Shown: positions 35,579 through 46,839 of the stretch, in pieces
Layout: the number at the start of each line of letters is the position of its first letter
Numbering within the stretch: position 1 is the stretch's first letter
Assembly: GCF_002878395.1 (NCBI RefSeq)
Contig: NC_061122.1
Coordinates: forward strand, 76,570,117 to 76,634,116
Source: Capsicum annuum
Taxonomy: Eukaryota; Streptophyta; Magnoliopsida; Solanales; Solanaceae
DNA length: 64,000 nucleotides
Reading direction: 5' to 3'
The notes under the pieces: generated by a model
Database searches by the model: none
Told to the model about the DNA's origin: nothing
What the model saw: only the letters and a program-made list of their open reading frames with translations
Position numbers and translations under genes: made by a program

Positions 35579-36255
35579 TGATACAAGCACAAGGAACATC
35601 AAAAGTACAAGGAATTATCAAGGGGGTCAAGGCTTCGAAATTAGAAACCAATTGAAGACCTTTTGGAGTATTTTAAATCCTCGGCCAAGAGAAGGAAGGA
35701 GGGGATCTTATGCACTCAATAGGTGCCCCAAGTGAACGTTAACGAAGACATTTGGCACTCCAAGGAAACACTTAAGATGCTCATAATTCCCTTAGCTCAT
35801 TAAGGGTAGTTTTTTCATTTGGCATGTAATAGTATAAATAGACCGTTTTGCTTCTCTTTTCATTAGACTTTGATGAAATTAGATATTACTCTTATATTAT
35901 AGTTTTTAGTCTCTACGTTTAGCTCTTAGAATCTGAAAATTGGTCCAACAACATTTATAGTTAGGGTTTAACTTATTTTGGATACTTTGGCAAGAAAGGT
36001 GTACTTGAGGAAGATTGTTTCGTTTGGGTCACCTAAGTGGAAATTTTGAACTCTTATTTGTGAGGTGAGTTGAAGATTTTGAAACATTTTCTAGTTCTAA
36101 TCATTGAATAGGAGTAAGGCTCTTTCTATCTATCCTTTAATTTCAAGCATTCTTCTTCTTCATGTCCATTCTATGTGTTATTTTCTCTTTATTTGGTTGC
36201 TGGAATTTGTGTCTTAGTAATCAATTTCGTGTGGTTGGTAGTCTTTAGGATATCA
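35579..36255 (+). repeat. 5' LTR of the pol-less element
   Basis: It starts TGATACAAGCACAAGG and ends TATCA. It pairs with 39296-39960 along its whole length, for example 'gagcatcaaaagtacaaggaa' style text, 'cacttaaga(t/g)g' and 'ggtcacctaag(t/a)ggaa'. The two LTRs differ at roughly one base in ten by eye. Confidence 0.9.
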
Positions 36256-37566
36256 TTGGGTATCAAATCTTTGGTTAGGGTTGTTCCAACATCCCTAAAT
36301 CTTGGCTTTAGTGTCCTTATTAAGAAAATCTCACAAAAAAAGTCAAAATATCCGAAAATCTCAAAAAAATTGTTTGTTGTCTTGTTGTTTTTAGTATATC
36401 TGTGAGTTACAAGTTAGATCTACTAAATTTTATTGTGTTTTTTTGGTTTCAAGTGTTAGATTCTTGTTCTGTAGCACTTAAAGTGTCTAGATCTAAGTTT
36501 GAAAGAAGATTTAGTTGTGTTTGAGCTAAGATCCATTATTGTTGTGGCATTTTGAAGCTTTTTTGAAGAGGGTAACGTGTGATTTGTGGTATTGTGGATG
36601 ATTTGTGGCTGATTTATTGATATTTGAGCTTGTCTTGGTAAAGGGAATCTAGATCTAAAAGAAAATTTGAAATTAGGGTTCATTTGCCAAGTGGTCAAAC
36701 CTTGGTCAACTCTTGAATATTCATATTGTTCTTCATCATCTTCAAAACTTGTTGAATAAGAATATTCAAAGTCGTAGTTTGATCCATAAAAAGAAAGAAA
36801 GAAAAGGTGAAAGTTATTTGTACAAAGAATATTCCCTAGCATATTAACAATCTTCCAAAAGAAGAGGGTACAAAGGGAATATCAAAGTACAATTGAAAGT
36901 ACAAGGGGGGACCAATCCATTTTGAATTATTTGAAGCTCCAAAAGTGCTCCAAGCCTTCAATTTATTCCTCCCAAATGAAATTTCTTCTTCTCCTAAGTG
37001 TGTTTGGCCGAAATACGTGAATTCAGATTTTAAAATTTTGAAAAGTGACGTCCAATTACAAGCTACCACGTCATCAATTTGATGACCAACCGAATTGAGT
37101 TCAAATTTAGATTTGCTAGTTTCTAATTATTGTTTCTAGTTTCAATTTTCTTTGTTCTATCACTAATTAGTAAGCTAGTAAGTACCTACTAGATTGGTTA
37201 TTAGATTAGAGTCCATTTTTTTGTGTCTTCAATTTTTGTGTGCTTTTTTTGTTTTAATTCGTAGTGTTTTGTTGGTTCAAGTCCGACCATCACTTTATTT
37301 CAGTCATTTCAAAAAAAGGTTGATTCCGGACAAAATATTCTCACTACTCAAGTAACTTACCAAGTATTTGCAAATTATTTAACACTTGTGAAACCAAGTT
37401 TGAGGTAAGGTTGAGTGAGAGTGTGGTAAGGCCTTCTTGAACTAACTTATTTGTTCATTTTATAGGTTTTCTCTTTGCCGTTTTTTGCTTCTTCTTAGGT
37501 ACATTTACCCTGAAATCCGAGCGTACTACTTCCCAACCATTAGGAAATGACGCTATTGGAGCCTGG
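36256..37566 (+). other. Leader of the pol-less element
   Basis: 1.3 kb between PBS and the reading frame. It includes the PBS-like 36257-36269 and pyrimidine-rich text near 37470-37500. Minus-strand open frames at 36456-37069 look like chance shadows with no family wording. No regulatory element is recognised. Confidence 0.5.
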
Positions 37567-38406
37567 ATGGCTCGGATTGATGCCTTGGGTCAAGACTTTG
37601 CTCAAAGAATGGATGATAGTCATGATGCCTTGAGAAGAGAAATGAAGAGTGATATAGATGCTATGCAGACTGAAATTTACATTTTCAGTGGAGGACTTGA
37701 TCGTGTTGAAAGTAGGAGGAACTCACAACCTTTTACTCCTATTCCCTACCATGCATCCTCTAGTGTCCAAGCCAATAACTCTTCCATGACTATAACCCCC
37801 GAAACCCTCCACCATAGGATTATTACTCCAAGAGCTCCACAAAACCAGCCACTAAACCAATCACAATCCTCTCCTAACCGTACCCTACAAAGGCCAATAC
37901 CTCACGAAATGAACCAAGTCCAACAAGAGGGACTTGGAACTCAAACCCCACTACCAAATCCAAAAAAAATACCTCTAAAAGTTCTGAACCCTCAATAAGT
38001 TCAAACCACTCAAAACCAAATATACTACACTTCACCAAATCCAGTGCCACCAACCCAAATCAATCTTCAACCAAAGCCGATACCCCCTCTCCAAATCACA
38101 CTAAACCGAATTCCCTTCATCCAAGTAAAAGGAGAGGAGAAAAGAGAATCCAAAGAGAATGAGGACAAGATTCAAGATAGAGATAAAATAGATGGTGAAG
38201 TGAAAGGAGAATATGAAGAAAATAGGGAAAAGGAAAGGGAAGTTTTGGGTAGTGAAGTTAGGATGGAAGAAAAATGCTTGATTGTGGATCTTGTCAGCAA
38301 AGAACCTTTGTTAGTCACTAACCCAAGTGCTATAATTTTGCCTAACATTGATTATTATTACATGAAGGTACAAGAAGATATATTTCCAAGGGAGAATTCA
38401 AAATAA
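37567..38406 (+). pseudogene. Gag-like ORF of the pol-less element, one internal stop
   Basis: Open stretches 37567-37998 and 38044-38406 are in the same frame, separated only by a TAA at 37996-37998, probably a former CAA. Together they cover 279 codons. The start is a helical, charged stretch ('ALGQDFAQRMDDSHDALRRE', about residues 6-25). It is followed by a Pro/Gln/Asn/Ser-rich middle (residues 58-185) and a Lys/Glu-rich segment (residues 195-235). No zinc knuckle is seen. The frame stays open upstream of this ATG to at least 37441, so the true start may be earlier. Position after the PBS suggests a Gag-like protein; the family is not recognised. Confidence 0.6.
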
Positions 38407-39295
38407 CTACATCCCAAACATGTGAGAGTTCCAAAGGCACCAATGGCCAAAAACTCCAAACAAGTGGACTGCCCAAGTCTAACTCGAGCTAACATCACTA
38501 CTTCCTAAATTTTATTGAACATAAAATGTTGTGATTTAGTGTCTTGTGAAGTGGTGATGGGTTTAAAAGTGCATTCTTCTCTACTTGGTAGCTCTTTAGT
38601 TATGAACAAAACTGAAAAGGCTAGTCCATACACTTCTTTGAGCTTGAAATGTTATGATGTACCCTATAGTGTGATGGGTTTGTGTTTTTTTAACATAGGG
38701 GTGCATGGTTCTTCTCTTAATATCTTCCTTAATTTGTACCATGATTAACTTGTTCTTAAAACTATTCACTCCTTGAACATGAGAAGGGTGTGATTAGAAA
38801 CTTTCAAGTTAGTGTTGATGCTAGTAATGATGGTATTGATATGGAACATGGTCCTTTGAAATTGTGTAATAAAGTCCCTCATAAATATATTTTTCATTGT
38901 GGCCTTGTGTTTTTCCATGTGGTGGGTAATGCCTTGACTGATCGTGGTCTTGGTATGCTAGTGAAAGGTGTGGGTCATCTCGGCTAAAGTCCTTAACCTT
39001 GGATCCCATTTGAACCCGGAATACTGTTGAGCTGTGAAGGTTATAATTGCTGGTCATGCTTCCTTATCTTTGATATTAATGCCATTCTTGTCTTTGGTTT
39101 CATTTATGCTAATCTTTTAATTTCAAATACTAAGGATATTTGGGTATATGTCAAGTGTGAGCAACCATGGGTTTATGATATGAGTGTGTTACTAATACTA
39201 ACCCTCCTACTAAGAGGATTGTATGTTTGTTTTTCTCTCTCTTTGGTTTTTGGAAGATCTGAATTTGAGGAAAAATTCCTTCAAGATGGAGAGGA
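38407..39295 (+). other. Decayed coding-like 3' part of the pol-less element
   Basis: Short open pieces (38515-38748, 38790-38987, 39027-39431) are Cys/His/Leu/Phe-rich and could be one old frame with frameshifts. I recognise no domain and no retroviral motif. The last piece runs into the LTR. The segment ends with the purine tract at 39283-39295. Confidence 0.4.
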
Positions 39296-39960
39296 TGATA
39301 TAAGCATAAGGAGCATCAAAAGTACAAGGAATTATCAAGGGGGTCAAGTCTTCGAAATTAGCAAGCAATTGAAGACTTTTCGGAGTATTTTGAAGCCTTG
39401 GTCAAGAGAAGAAGGAAAACTTATACACTAAATAGGTGCCTCAAGTGAAGGTTAATGAAGACATTTTACACTCCAAGGAAACACTTAAGAGGCGCCCAAT
39501 TCCTTTAGCTCATTAAGGGTAGTTTTGTTATTTGGCATGTAATATTATAAATTGACCATTTTTGCTTCTCTTTTCATTAGACTTTGATGAAATTGGATAT
39601 CACTCTTATATTGTAGTTTTTAGTCTCTAGTTTTAGCTCTTAGAATCTGAAAATTGGTTCAAGAACATTTGAAGTTAGGGTTTCACTTGTTTTTGATAAT
39701 TGGGCAAGAAAGGTGGACTTGAGGAAGAGTGTTTACTTTGGGTCACCTAAGAGGAAGGTTTGAAATCTTATTTGTGAGGTGTGTTTAAGATTTTGAAACA
39801 TCTTCTAGTGATAATCATTGAATAGTAGTAAGGGTCTTTCTATCTATCCTTTAATTTTAAGAATTTTTCTTCTTCATCTCCATTCTATGTGTTGTTTTCT
39901 CTTTATTTGGTTGCTGGGATTTGCATCTTTGTAACCAATTTCGTGTGTTTGTTACTATCA
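39296..39960 (+). repeat. 3' LTR of the pol-less element
   Basis: It starts TGATATAAGCATAAGG after a purine tract and ends ACTATCA. It is followed by the TSD ACATC and by integrase sequence of the host element on the minus strand. Confidence 0.9.
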
Positions 39961-40290
39961 ACATCCAAGTTAGACTTGAGGGGAATCTCGTGCCTTTTTG
40001 AAATGCCTCCACGCATTTAACAATTGTTACAAGATTTAACCAATTCAACGACATCCTTATCCATGTAAGTCCAATAAAATCTGTTTTGGACAATCTTGGC
40101 GGTAGTTCGGACTCCTCCATGATGACCACCATAAGGTGATGAGTGAAAAGCTTCAAAGATGTCATTTATTTCAAAGTCCATGACACACCATCTAATAACT
40201 TCATCGGTACACTCTTGAAATAAGAATGGCTCATCTTAGATATATTACTTTGCATCAAATAAAAAATATTTCCTTTGATGAAAACTTAGT
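39961..40290 (-). pseudogene. Athila-like integrase, N-terminal part
   Basis: Read on the minus strand across two frames: 'CHSSPYGGHHGGVRT' gives the HH half of the H2C2 zinc domain. 'KTDFIGLTWIRMS' is its decayed middle. A 'VxLVKSCNNC' stretch gives the CC half, and 'KRHEIPLKSNLDV' leads to the break at 39961. The zinc ligands are largely preserved, so this is one of the better IN N-termini in the window. Confidence 0.8.
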
Positions 40291-41990
40291 CAATCGGGGA
40301 GTACACCACTTGCGCCATAGTTGGCAAAATCGACATACTATGGTATACTTTTCCCTTCGATGGCCATGATCAATTCTCCGGGGAAAGCATCATCAATTTC
40401 TATTTCCCCATACTTTTTATTGTTTCCTTTTAATCAAGAAAGATGATCGACCACTTCATTTTCATATCCTCTCCATTCTTTCACCTTGAAGTTGAACTCT
40501 TGTAGTAAAATAATCCACCTAATTATCCATGGATTTTCTTCTTACTTTTCCATGAGATACTTGAGAGCAGAATTGTCTGTATGCACTACCACCTTTGTGC
40601 CTAACAATTAGGCCTAAAATTTTTTAAAGGGATAAACAACCACTAATAATTCTAGCTCAGTGATAGTATAGTTACGTTTGGAATTATTTTAGCTTTTGTT
40701 AGCGTAGTAGATTGGATGAAAAATTTTGTCCTTGTATTTCCCTTTCACAACACCCAATTCAATACCATTAGCATCACACATTACCGCAAATAGGGATGTA
40801 CAATCCAGAGCCACAATAATACGAGATGAAATGACCAATTCCATAATATGCATGAAGGATTTCAAATATGTTTCGTCAAAGCTAAACTTAGATTCTTTTT
40901 CAAGGAGTTTACACATAGGATGTGCTATATTGGAAAAGTCTTTGTTGAAATAACAATAGAACACGACATGTCCAAGGAAACATCGGACACCATTTAGGGA
41001 AATGGGGGATGGGTGTTTTGCAATTACATCACCCTTTTCTTTATAAAATTGAATGCATTTTCCCAAAATTTTGTGGCCTAAGAAAACTCCTTCTTTGACC
41101 ATGAAGTGATACTTTTCCAAATTTAGGACAAGCTTAATTTCCATGCACCTTTCAAGTACTTTATTCTAGTGTTCAAGGCATGACTTAAAATAGTTAACCA
41201 GTACAGAGAAGTCATCCATAAATACTTCCATAGAGTCTTCAACCATATCCACAAATATGGATAACATGCAATGTTAAAAGTTTGTCGGGGCTTCACACAA
41301 CCCAAATGGCATTTCCTTGAATAACATCAGACCATATGGGCAAGTAAAATCTGACTTTTATTGGACCTTTGGTGCAATACAAATATGATTGTATACCGAG
41401 TACCCATCCAAAAGCAATAACAACCTCTTCTGGCAAGCCAATACAATATTTAATTCATGAATGGCATTAGAAAATGGTCCTTCTTAGTCCATGTGTTCAA
41501 TTTTTTGTAGTCCATACACACTCATCATCCGATAACTAGTCGAATGGGGATGGGGTATTTTTTTCATTTTCAACCACTGTGATACCTTCCTTTTTTGGAA
41601 CGCATTGCACTGGGTTCACCCGCGTGCTATGGTATATAGGATAGACCACTACTGCATCAAGCCACTTAATAATATACCTTTTTACTACATCTTGCATGGG
41701 TTGGTTTAATCTTCTTTGGTGCTCCACCCTTGGTATGTGATTTTTCTTGAGTTTAATTTAATGTGAGCATATTCGGGGAGCTATGCCGATGATGTCTATG
41801 ATTGTCCACCTAATTGCCTGAATGGATTCTTTGCTACCAACTTTAATGATTCAACTTGACAGAGGTTTAAGTCACTAGAAACAATGATTGATAAAGTTTC
41901 ACCCTCCCCCTAAAACACGTATGTGAGATGATTTGGCAAGGGCTTCAGATAAATTTTTGGAGGTTCTAGGATGGATAGTTTGGTGGGTCC
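40291..41990 (-). pseudogene. Athila-like RT and RNase H
   Basis: On the minus strand RT starts near 41990-41760 with wording like 'LKPLPNHLTYVF' and 'AIRWTIIDIIGIAP'. It continues 'EHQRRLNQPMQDVVKRYIIKWLDAVVVYPIYHSTRVNPVQCVPKKEGITVV' (41536-41727). The catalytic FMDD is intact at 41211-41222. The open frame 40689-41144 (151 codons) spans the RT end ('MVKEGVFLGHKI', 'GVRCFLGHVVFYCYF') and the RH start ('MCDANGIELGVVKGK...HPIYYANKS'). RH continues to about 40450 with 'VHTDNSALKYLMEK' wording. No PR or gag precedes it on this strand. Confidence 0.88.
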
Positions 41991-42055
41991 TTAGGTTGCT
42001 CTCAATTTGTGGGTCAATTTTGGGGTCCTTGGGTTGCTCTCAATTTATGGACTGT
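41983..42055 (+). repeat. Short direct tandem duplication
   Basis: 'gggtccttaggttgctctcaatttgtgg' is followed at once by 'ggggtccttgggttgctctcaatttatgg', unit about 36 bases, two copies. It lies exactly between the minus-strand RT start and the plus-strand LTR. Confidence 0.8.
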
Positions 42056-43383
42056 TTTATGTAGTTTTTCTGACTTTTGTGGTCTTTCTTGTATCATAAG
42101 GTGAGCATATATGGAATGGAGCTAAAAAAGGTATAAATGGAAGGAAAAGGAGTGCAACTGGAACCTGAAGCAGTCAACCGTAGTTACTGCGACCGCGGTC
42201 GCCAGGCTGCGGTCAAAGTTAGTCTAGGTGGTCAACAAAGTGCGATCGCGGCATATAACTGCCGTCACGAACTAACACACGAAATCGTGGATCAGCAAGA
42301 ATAGTCCCAAGGAAAGATTTGTAAAATGTCATGGATGAATCCCAAATCATATATAAGAAAAAACCCTTTCTTCTTCGAGTATTGCTTACCTCATAAAATA
42401 GTTTTAAATTCCACGCTTCAAACCGTAATTGGAAAGTATGTAGTTAACTTTGGAGGCTAAAATTCCATCATTTCTTTGTGATGTATGAATGCTTGGGTTG
42501 ACCCATATGGTATATTTCTCTTTACTTTTTTCATAAGTAGCTAAGAAATTTAGTCTTGGGGCTATATTGAACTCAACTGTAATTGTGTGTGGGTAATCTT
42601 GTGTTTGCATGGATTTTTGTTGTTGAGTATGGATTTCACCATTTCTTGAGCTTATGTATTTGAAGTTGATGGGTTAAAAATACAAATATCCAAATGTGTT
42701 AGATAAGTAAAAGCTCTAAGCTATTGAAACCTTTTGTCATCCATGAAAGAGGGATTTAGGTTAATATTAGGTAACCCATACCATCCTCAAAAGAGGGTTA
42801 TCAGGGGACAAAGCAATGGTGACCAACTAAGCCTATGGTTTACTACCCTTTTCAATCTTGGAAATAAGTACTTAGGTAGTGTAAATCATGTCAAAAACAT
42901 CATCCTAGAAATAGGGATGCTTGGTTGAGGTTTTGGGTAGTTATATAAACTCCATACTTCTTAAGTGCTCGAAAGTGCCAATGGTTTAAATCATTGGTGT
43001 CTTATTGAAGTATTGACTTCAATGATCTTCGACCTAGCCTATCCATTAATTAACAACTAAACTCCATAATAAACCAACATTACCCCATATGCTTTACCTC
43101 TAAGGATACATAATCCCAAGATCTCTCCAAATTTTGAATTCAAACAAAAGATAGCATTTACAACGTATTTGGTGAAGGTTGTGTGAAAAGTTTTCAAACA
43201 ATTCCCCTATTTAATTATACATGTCATTTTCATTAGCATTTTGGGTAACCTTATAGTAATTTAAGTACCCCTAGGTTTGAAGTCTATAACATTCACTCCT
43301 TGAAAATCAAACCTAAGTTACATTGGGTTACTTGGTAATGACTACCTCACCCATCAATTAAGGGAGTGAGTTGCGCGTTATCA
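42051..43383 (+). repeat. 5' LTR of the pol-less Athila-like element (left end approximate)
   Basis: The end ...GCGCGTTATCA is followed after three bases by the PBS. The body is the reverse complement of 31409-32806. It contains a CpG module: a perfect 14-base palindrome GCGACCGCGGTCGC (42189-42202), GCGGTC near 42211, and GCGATCGC (42242-42249). The left boundary lies near a short tandem duplication at 41983-42055 and is not precisely defined. Confidence 0.75.
42189..42202. repeat. Perfect 14-base CpG palindrome
   Basis: GCGACCGCGGTCGC equals its own reverse complement. It holds four CpG in an AT-rich LTR, with GCGATCGC (42242-42249) 40 bases further on. Confidence 0.9.
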
Positions 43384-43386
43384 GAA

Positions 43387-43404
43387 TGGCACCATTGTCG
43401 AGGA
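43387..43404 (+). other. Primer binding site, heavily deaminated
   Basis: TGGCACCATTGTCGAGGA has four differences from TGGCGCCGTTGCCGGGGA, all G-to-A or C-to-T and all at CpG or CpNpG positions. Position three bases after the LTR end and before gag supports the call. Confidence 0.85.
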
Positions 43405-43479
43405 GTGAAATATAGATTTTACTTTTGTGGTGCTATTCTTACTTGGGAATACTCGGAGTAAGGTAATTTACTTTATTTG

Positions 43480-45130
43480 TTGTTTTAGAATATTTTTTAG
43501 GTGATCTAAGTCTTAATGCAGAGATGAGCAATAATGCAAGTAATTTGTTCCTCTTTGATGCCCCACTAGACGATGAGGGCAAATTAAATGAGCTGGGATA
43601 AACAAGTGCAGTTTTATCCCGCCAACAAATGGGAATGGTGTGTTTCATGTGACTAGCATTATGTTTCACATATTGCAAATGAAAGGATTATATAGGGGTC
43701 AAGCAAATGAGGACCCAAATGTTCATTTGAAGAACTTTGTGGAAGTTTGTGCCCCATTTAACATAGTGCATATTGCACAAGAATCCATTTGTGTTTGACT
43801 CTTCCCGTTTTCACTAATGGGTGAAGCGGTGTTATGGCTCTGCTTACTTCCACCCACTTCAATAATACTTAGAAGGTGCTTACCATGGTATTGCTTGATA
43901 GATATATCCCACCATTGAAAATACTTCAAAAGCCGAATGAGATTGTTAACTTTCGACAAATGAATGGAGAACCATTGTTTGAATCTTAGGAGAGATTTAA
44001 TAGAAAGCTAGCTCAATTTCTAAATCACGATGTTCTAGATGAAAATCTCCTTGATATTTTTTGTACATATCTTTACTCATTGAATAAAATTGTTGTGGAT
44101 AATGCGGTGGGTGGCTCTATAGTGAAATTCCATCATCTTACAATTTTTCGATTGATAGGCGAAGTATTAAAACAAAATTTGGGGTGGAATGGTCGTGATG
44201 CTGATACTCCTAGGAACCCATCTTCTACCTTCTTGGTGACTAATGAGCAAAGAATATAAGATGATGGAAAGGAGGAGAACATGTCCAAGATTTGAGCTTT
44301 AAATCAAACATGTTATGGGTGAACCCGAGAAAGCGGTAAATGCCATAGCATCAAAGCCTTATGAAGATGATGATGAGGCAAAGAAGTTGGATGAAAAATT
44401 TTTGTACTTCTCAGACTACTCATGGGGTTCCCGCCCTGCCTATCAAAGGAAAAGAGGGAGCTAAGGTTTCATGGATCATGACCGAGAAGATATTGGAGAT
44501 ATAAGGAATGTGACTATGATCGCTACATTCCTCCTCATGATAGGGCTAAGTCTAAATAGTCAAATATCATCAACCCAAAAAAGTTCAAAACCAAAGATGT
44601 TTTTACAAGAAACTTTAATAGAGTTGAAGGTATAGACAAATTGGTCTGTAACTTAAAGGGTGATTTCTTCATGCTCTCCTAAATTGTGGTGTCTCACTCC
44701 GCATCTATCAATTAATTAGAGACCCAAGTAGGAAAATATCCTTACAACTTAATGCAAGTGCAAGAGTTTGACTTTCGAGTGTCACAATTGCTAACCCAAT
44801 GAATGAAACACGTCCTAGCAATTGTCACTAAAAGTGGAAAAGCACTTGAAGAGCCCTTTTAGGAGATGTCAGTTAAAATATGCCCAAGGCTAAGGCAAAG
44901 GAGGTAATTCCTCAAAGAAGAGATGCAAATAAAGAGAAAGAGATAGATAAAATCAATGAGGAAGTGGGTGATATTAAAAACTACAAGGAGAAGCAATGAC
45001 AACCATCCATGTTCCTCCCCTGTTCCCTCAACGGTTGCATAAAAAGGAAGAGAGTAACAAATTGAAAAAACTTATGACAAAACGTAGCAATCTGCAATAA
45101 ATATTCCACTACTCATGGCAATACAAGAGA
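43480..45130 (+). pseudogene. Athila-like gag remnant
   Basis: Gag text is read across frames: 'SNLFLFDAPLDDEGKLNEL' near 43535-43600, then a capsid region where the family's 'AKAWLxSLPxxSITTWxxLxxKFLxKYFPPxKTAxLRNEIxxFRQxxxExLxEAWERFKxLLRxCPHHG' pattern can be followed at 43800-44040, for example 'NEIVNFRQMNGEPLFE'. 'SKPYEDDDEAKKLDEKF' is near 44355-44400. The linker before PR has 'LETQVGKYPYNLMQ' near 44718-44760. A zinc knuckle was not found. Stops and frameshifts are numerous. Confidence 0.7.
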
Positions 45131-45735
45131 TTTTAGGATACGCTAAGTTAATTAACAAGTTAATGACTAAGAAGAAGATCGTTGAGGGTGATACCATTAA
45201 CATTACTAATGGATGTAGCATTACCATAGATAGAAATGTTGCGGAAAAGAAGATGACCCTAGAGCATTAAGTATCCCTTGCACCATCAGGACTCATGAGT
45301 TTGCAAAAGCTCTTTGTGACGTTGGTCTAAGTATCAACCTAATGCCCTTTGTCATTGATAAGAAACTTGGCTTTGACACTCCTACACCGACCTTGATGTG
45401 ACTTTTGATGGTGGACCTATCCATAAAAAGGTCAGCATATATTATTTGATGTCCTTGTGAAGGTGGACAAATTCATTCTCCTGGTGGTTTTGTAGTATTG
45501 GATTATGACATGGACCAAGAGGTGCCTATCATTCTTGGTCATCCTTTAATAACCAGTGGGAAAGACATTGTCAATCTAGAGCTGGGGGACATGAAATTTT
45601 GGATAGAGGAAGATGAGGTCTCATTGAAAATTTATAAGTCAAACAAGCAAACTGTGAAGCTCCAGGTCATATCTGTGGTGGATGTTAAAAATGAGAATGT
45701 GACTGATGAGGGGTTTGAGGACCCTCCATGATATT
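45131..45735 (+). pseudogene. Athila-like protease remnant
   Basis: 'CTIRTHEFAKALCDVGLSINLMPF' near 45281-45351 is the PR core, with active-site Asp GAC at 45318-45320 and the family's CDLGAS read as CDVGLS. 'FDVLVKVDKFIL' is near 45442-45480. The open frame 45498-45731 gives 'MDQEVPIILGHPLITSGKDIVNLELGDMKF', the conserved C-terminal segment. It ends at 45731, where autonomous relatives continue into RT. Here the post-integrase sequence follows within about 40 bases. Confidence 0.82.
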
Positions 45736-46839
45736 GAAAGAAGAAAAATGACATTCCATGAAAATAACCAACGTTCTAGGTGGTAGGCAACCAAATAATA
45801 ACACGAGAGTGGCTCGTATACTTTTTGCTATGTTCTCATAGTGTAGATGTTTTCTTTTTCTTTTGAATAACCCATGAATTTATTGCTCTTTGGATTGCAT
45901 TGAGTGAACTTAAAAAAGGGAAACTGTGCAAGTATACTTTGAAAAATTCGAGCAGGAAAAAAACTATTAAAATTGAGTAAATTACTGAACAAGCAAAAAT
46001 AGGGGAACAAAATTGCTCTCAGTTACCGTGATGGCGTCTGCCATGCACTATCATGTTGGCAGGAGTGTCAGCGATCTCGGTCCCCTAACCATTGTTGTGG
46101 CCACTTTAGTCATTTAACTCCTAGTTTCCTCTTATTTCCCTTGCACTCCCTTTCAAGATTGTAATCTCAAATTTAGGCTAAATTTTGGTTAAGTTGTGTG
46201 CTTTCAAATTACATCTTTGCACATTTTTTTTTGCATCACAACACTGGTTAGGGACATGAATACCTATTTTTATTTTAAAAATTGTCCATAGAGTTCATGA
46301 TTACGAAAGCGACTAAAATTGCTAATTGTTATGCTTCCCTTGTTGTTATATTTGGCTGCATGATTTTGGTGTGCACAAGTGTTGGAATCTTGAGTACCCA
46401 ATAGTTTGTACAAAGGTAGACCAATGAGATATGCACGCCAAGTGTTTGACAAATTGCTCAAATTAATTTTCAATAGTAATATTTTCTTTTTGAAGGGAAC
46501 ATTCACACATACATGTAGCATTGTTCCCTGGACTTTCATTTACACCCATATTGTAGAATATTCTAGTAGTATAAAATTGGGAAAAATGTGAGCATGAAGA
46601 GCTGACATGAAACTAGCCTCGGGTGTCGTGATCGTGGTCCTTGACTACAACTATGTTAACACAAATGCGGTCTTAAAGTGTGATCTCGGTAATGGAGGAT
46701 AGGTCCCTACTAGGTCAAAAATCACGCATTTCCAATTTTTAGCCAAGCAACTCCAATCACTTAGTCAAATGAAATTTAATGATCAATATAGCACAAATTT
46801 CTTGATTAAAATAACATCTAAAGATATAATCTGTGTTTA
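45736..46839 (+). promoter_or_regulatory. PR/post-integrase junction and non-coding stretch with CpG modules
   Basis: 'acgttctaggtggtaggcaacc' (45770-45791) matches the post-IN sequence 'gcactgcttgggaggcaaccc' at 25540, marking a deletion of all RT, RH and IN. Two CpG blocks follow, at 46021-46100 (ACCGTGATGGCGTC, AGCGATCTCGG) and 46618-46700 (GTCGTGATCGTGG, GTGATCTCGG), similar to the LTR module of this family. No coding frame is supported. A role as internal promoter for the next ORF is inference. Confidence 0.45.

Larger units (their letters stand above)
35579..39960 (+). mobile_element. Pol-less LTR retrotransposon (LARD-like), nested in integrase, with 5-base TSD
   Basis: Two direct LTRs (35579-36255 and 39296-39960) flank 3.0 kb. 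The target duplication is ACCTC at 35574-35578 and ACATC at 39961-39965 (4 of 5). Removing the element rejoins the host IN wording ('...RHEIPLKSNLDV' to 'EVELFDVW'). A PBS-like TGGGTATCAAATC lies at 36257-36269 (initiator-Met consensus TGGTATCAGAGC) and a purine tract AAGATGGAGAGGA at 39283-39295. No PR, RT or IN is present, so it depended on an autonomous partner. One 279-codon frame with a single stop is the only sizeable coding sequence. Confidence 0.9.
31409..42050 (-). mobile_element. Minus-strand Athila-like element lacking gag and PR, with nested insertion
   Basis: Read on the minus strand from 42050 downwards it has RT, RH, IN, a 3' non-coding region, PPT (32807-32821) and 3' LTR (31409-32806). 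The last 115 or so bases of the LTR are missing against 42051-43383. Gag, PR and 5' LTR are absent on this strand. IN is interrupted by 35579-39960. Its LTR belongs to the same family as the plus-strand LTR at 42051-43383. Confidence 0.85.

Noticed and set aside
36456..37069. Minus-strand open frames of 128 and 77 codons in the pol-less element.
   Set aside because: They oppose the element's own direction, show no family wording and overlap leader sequence.
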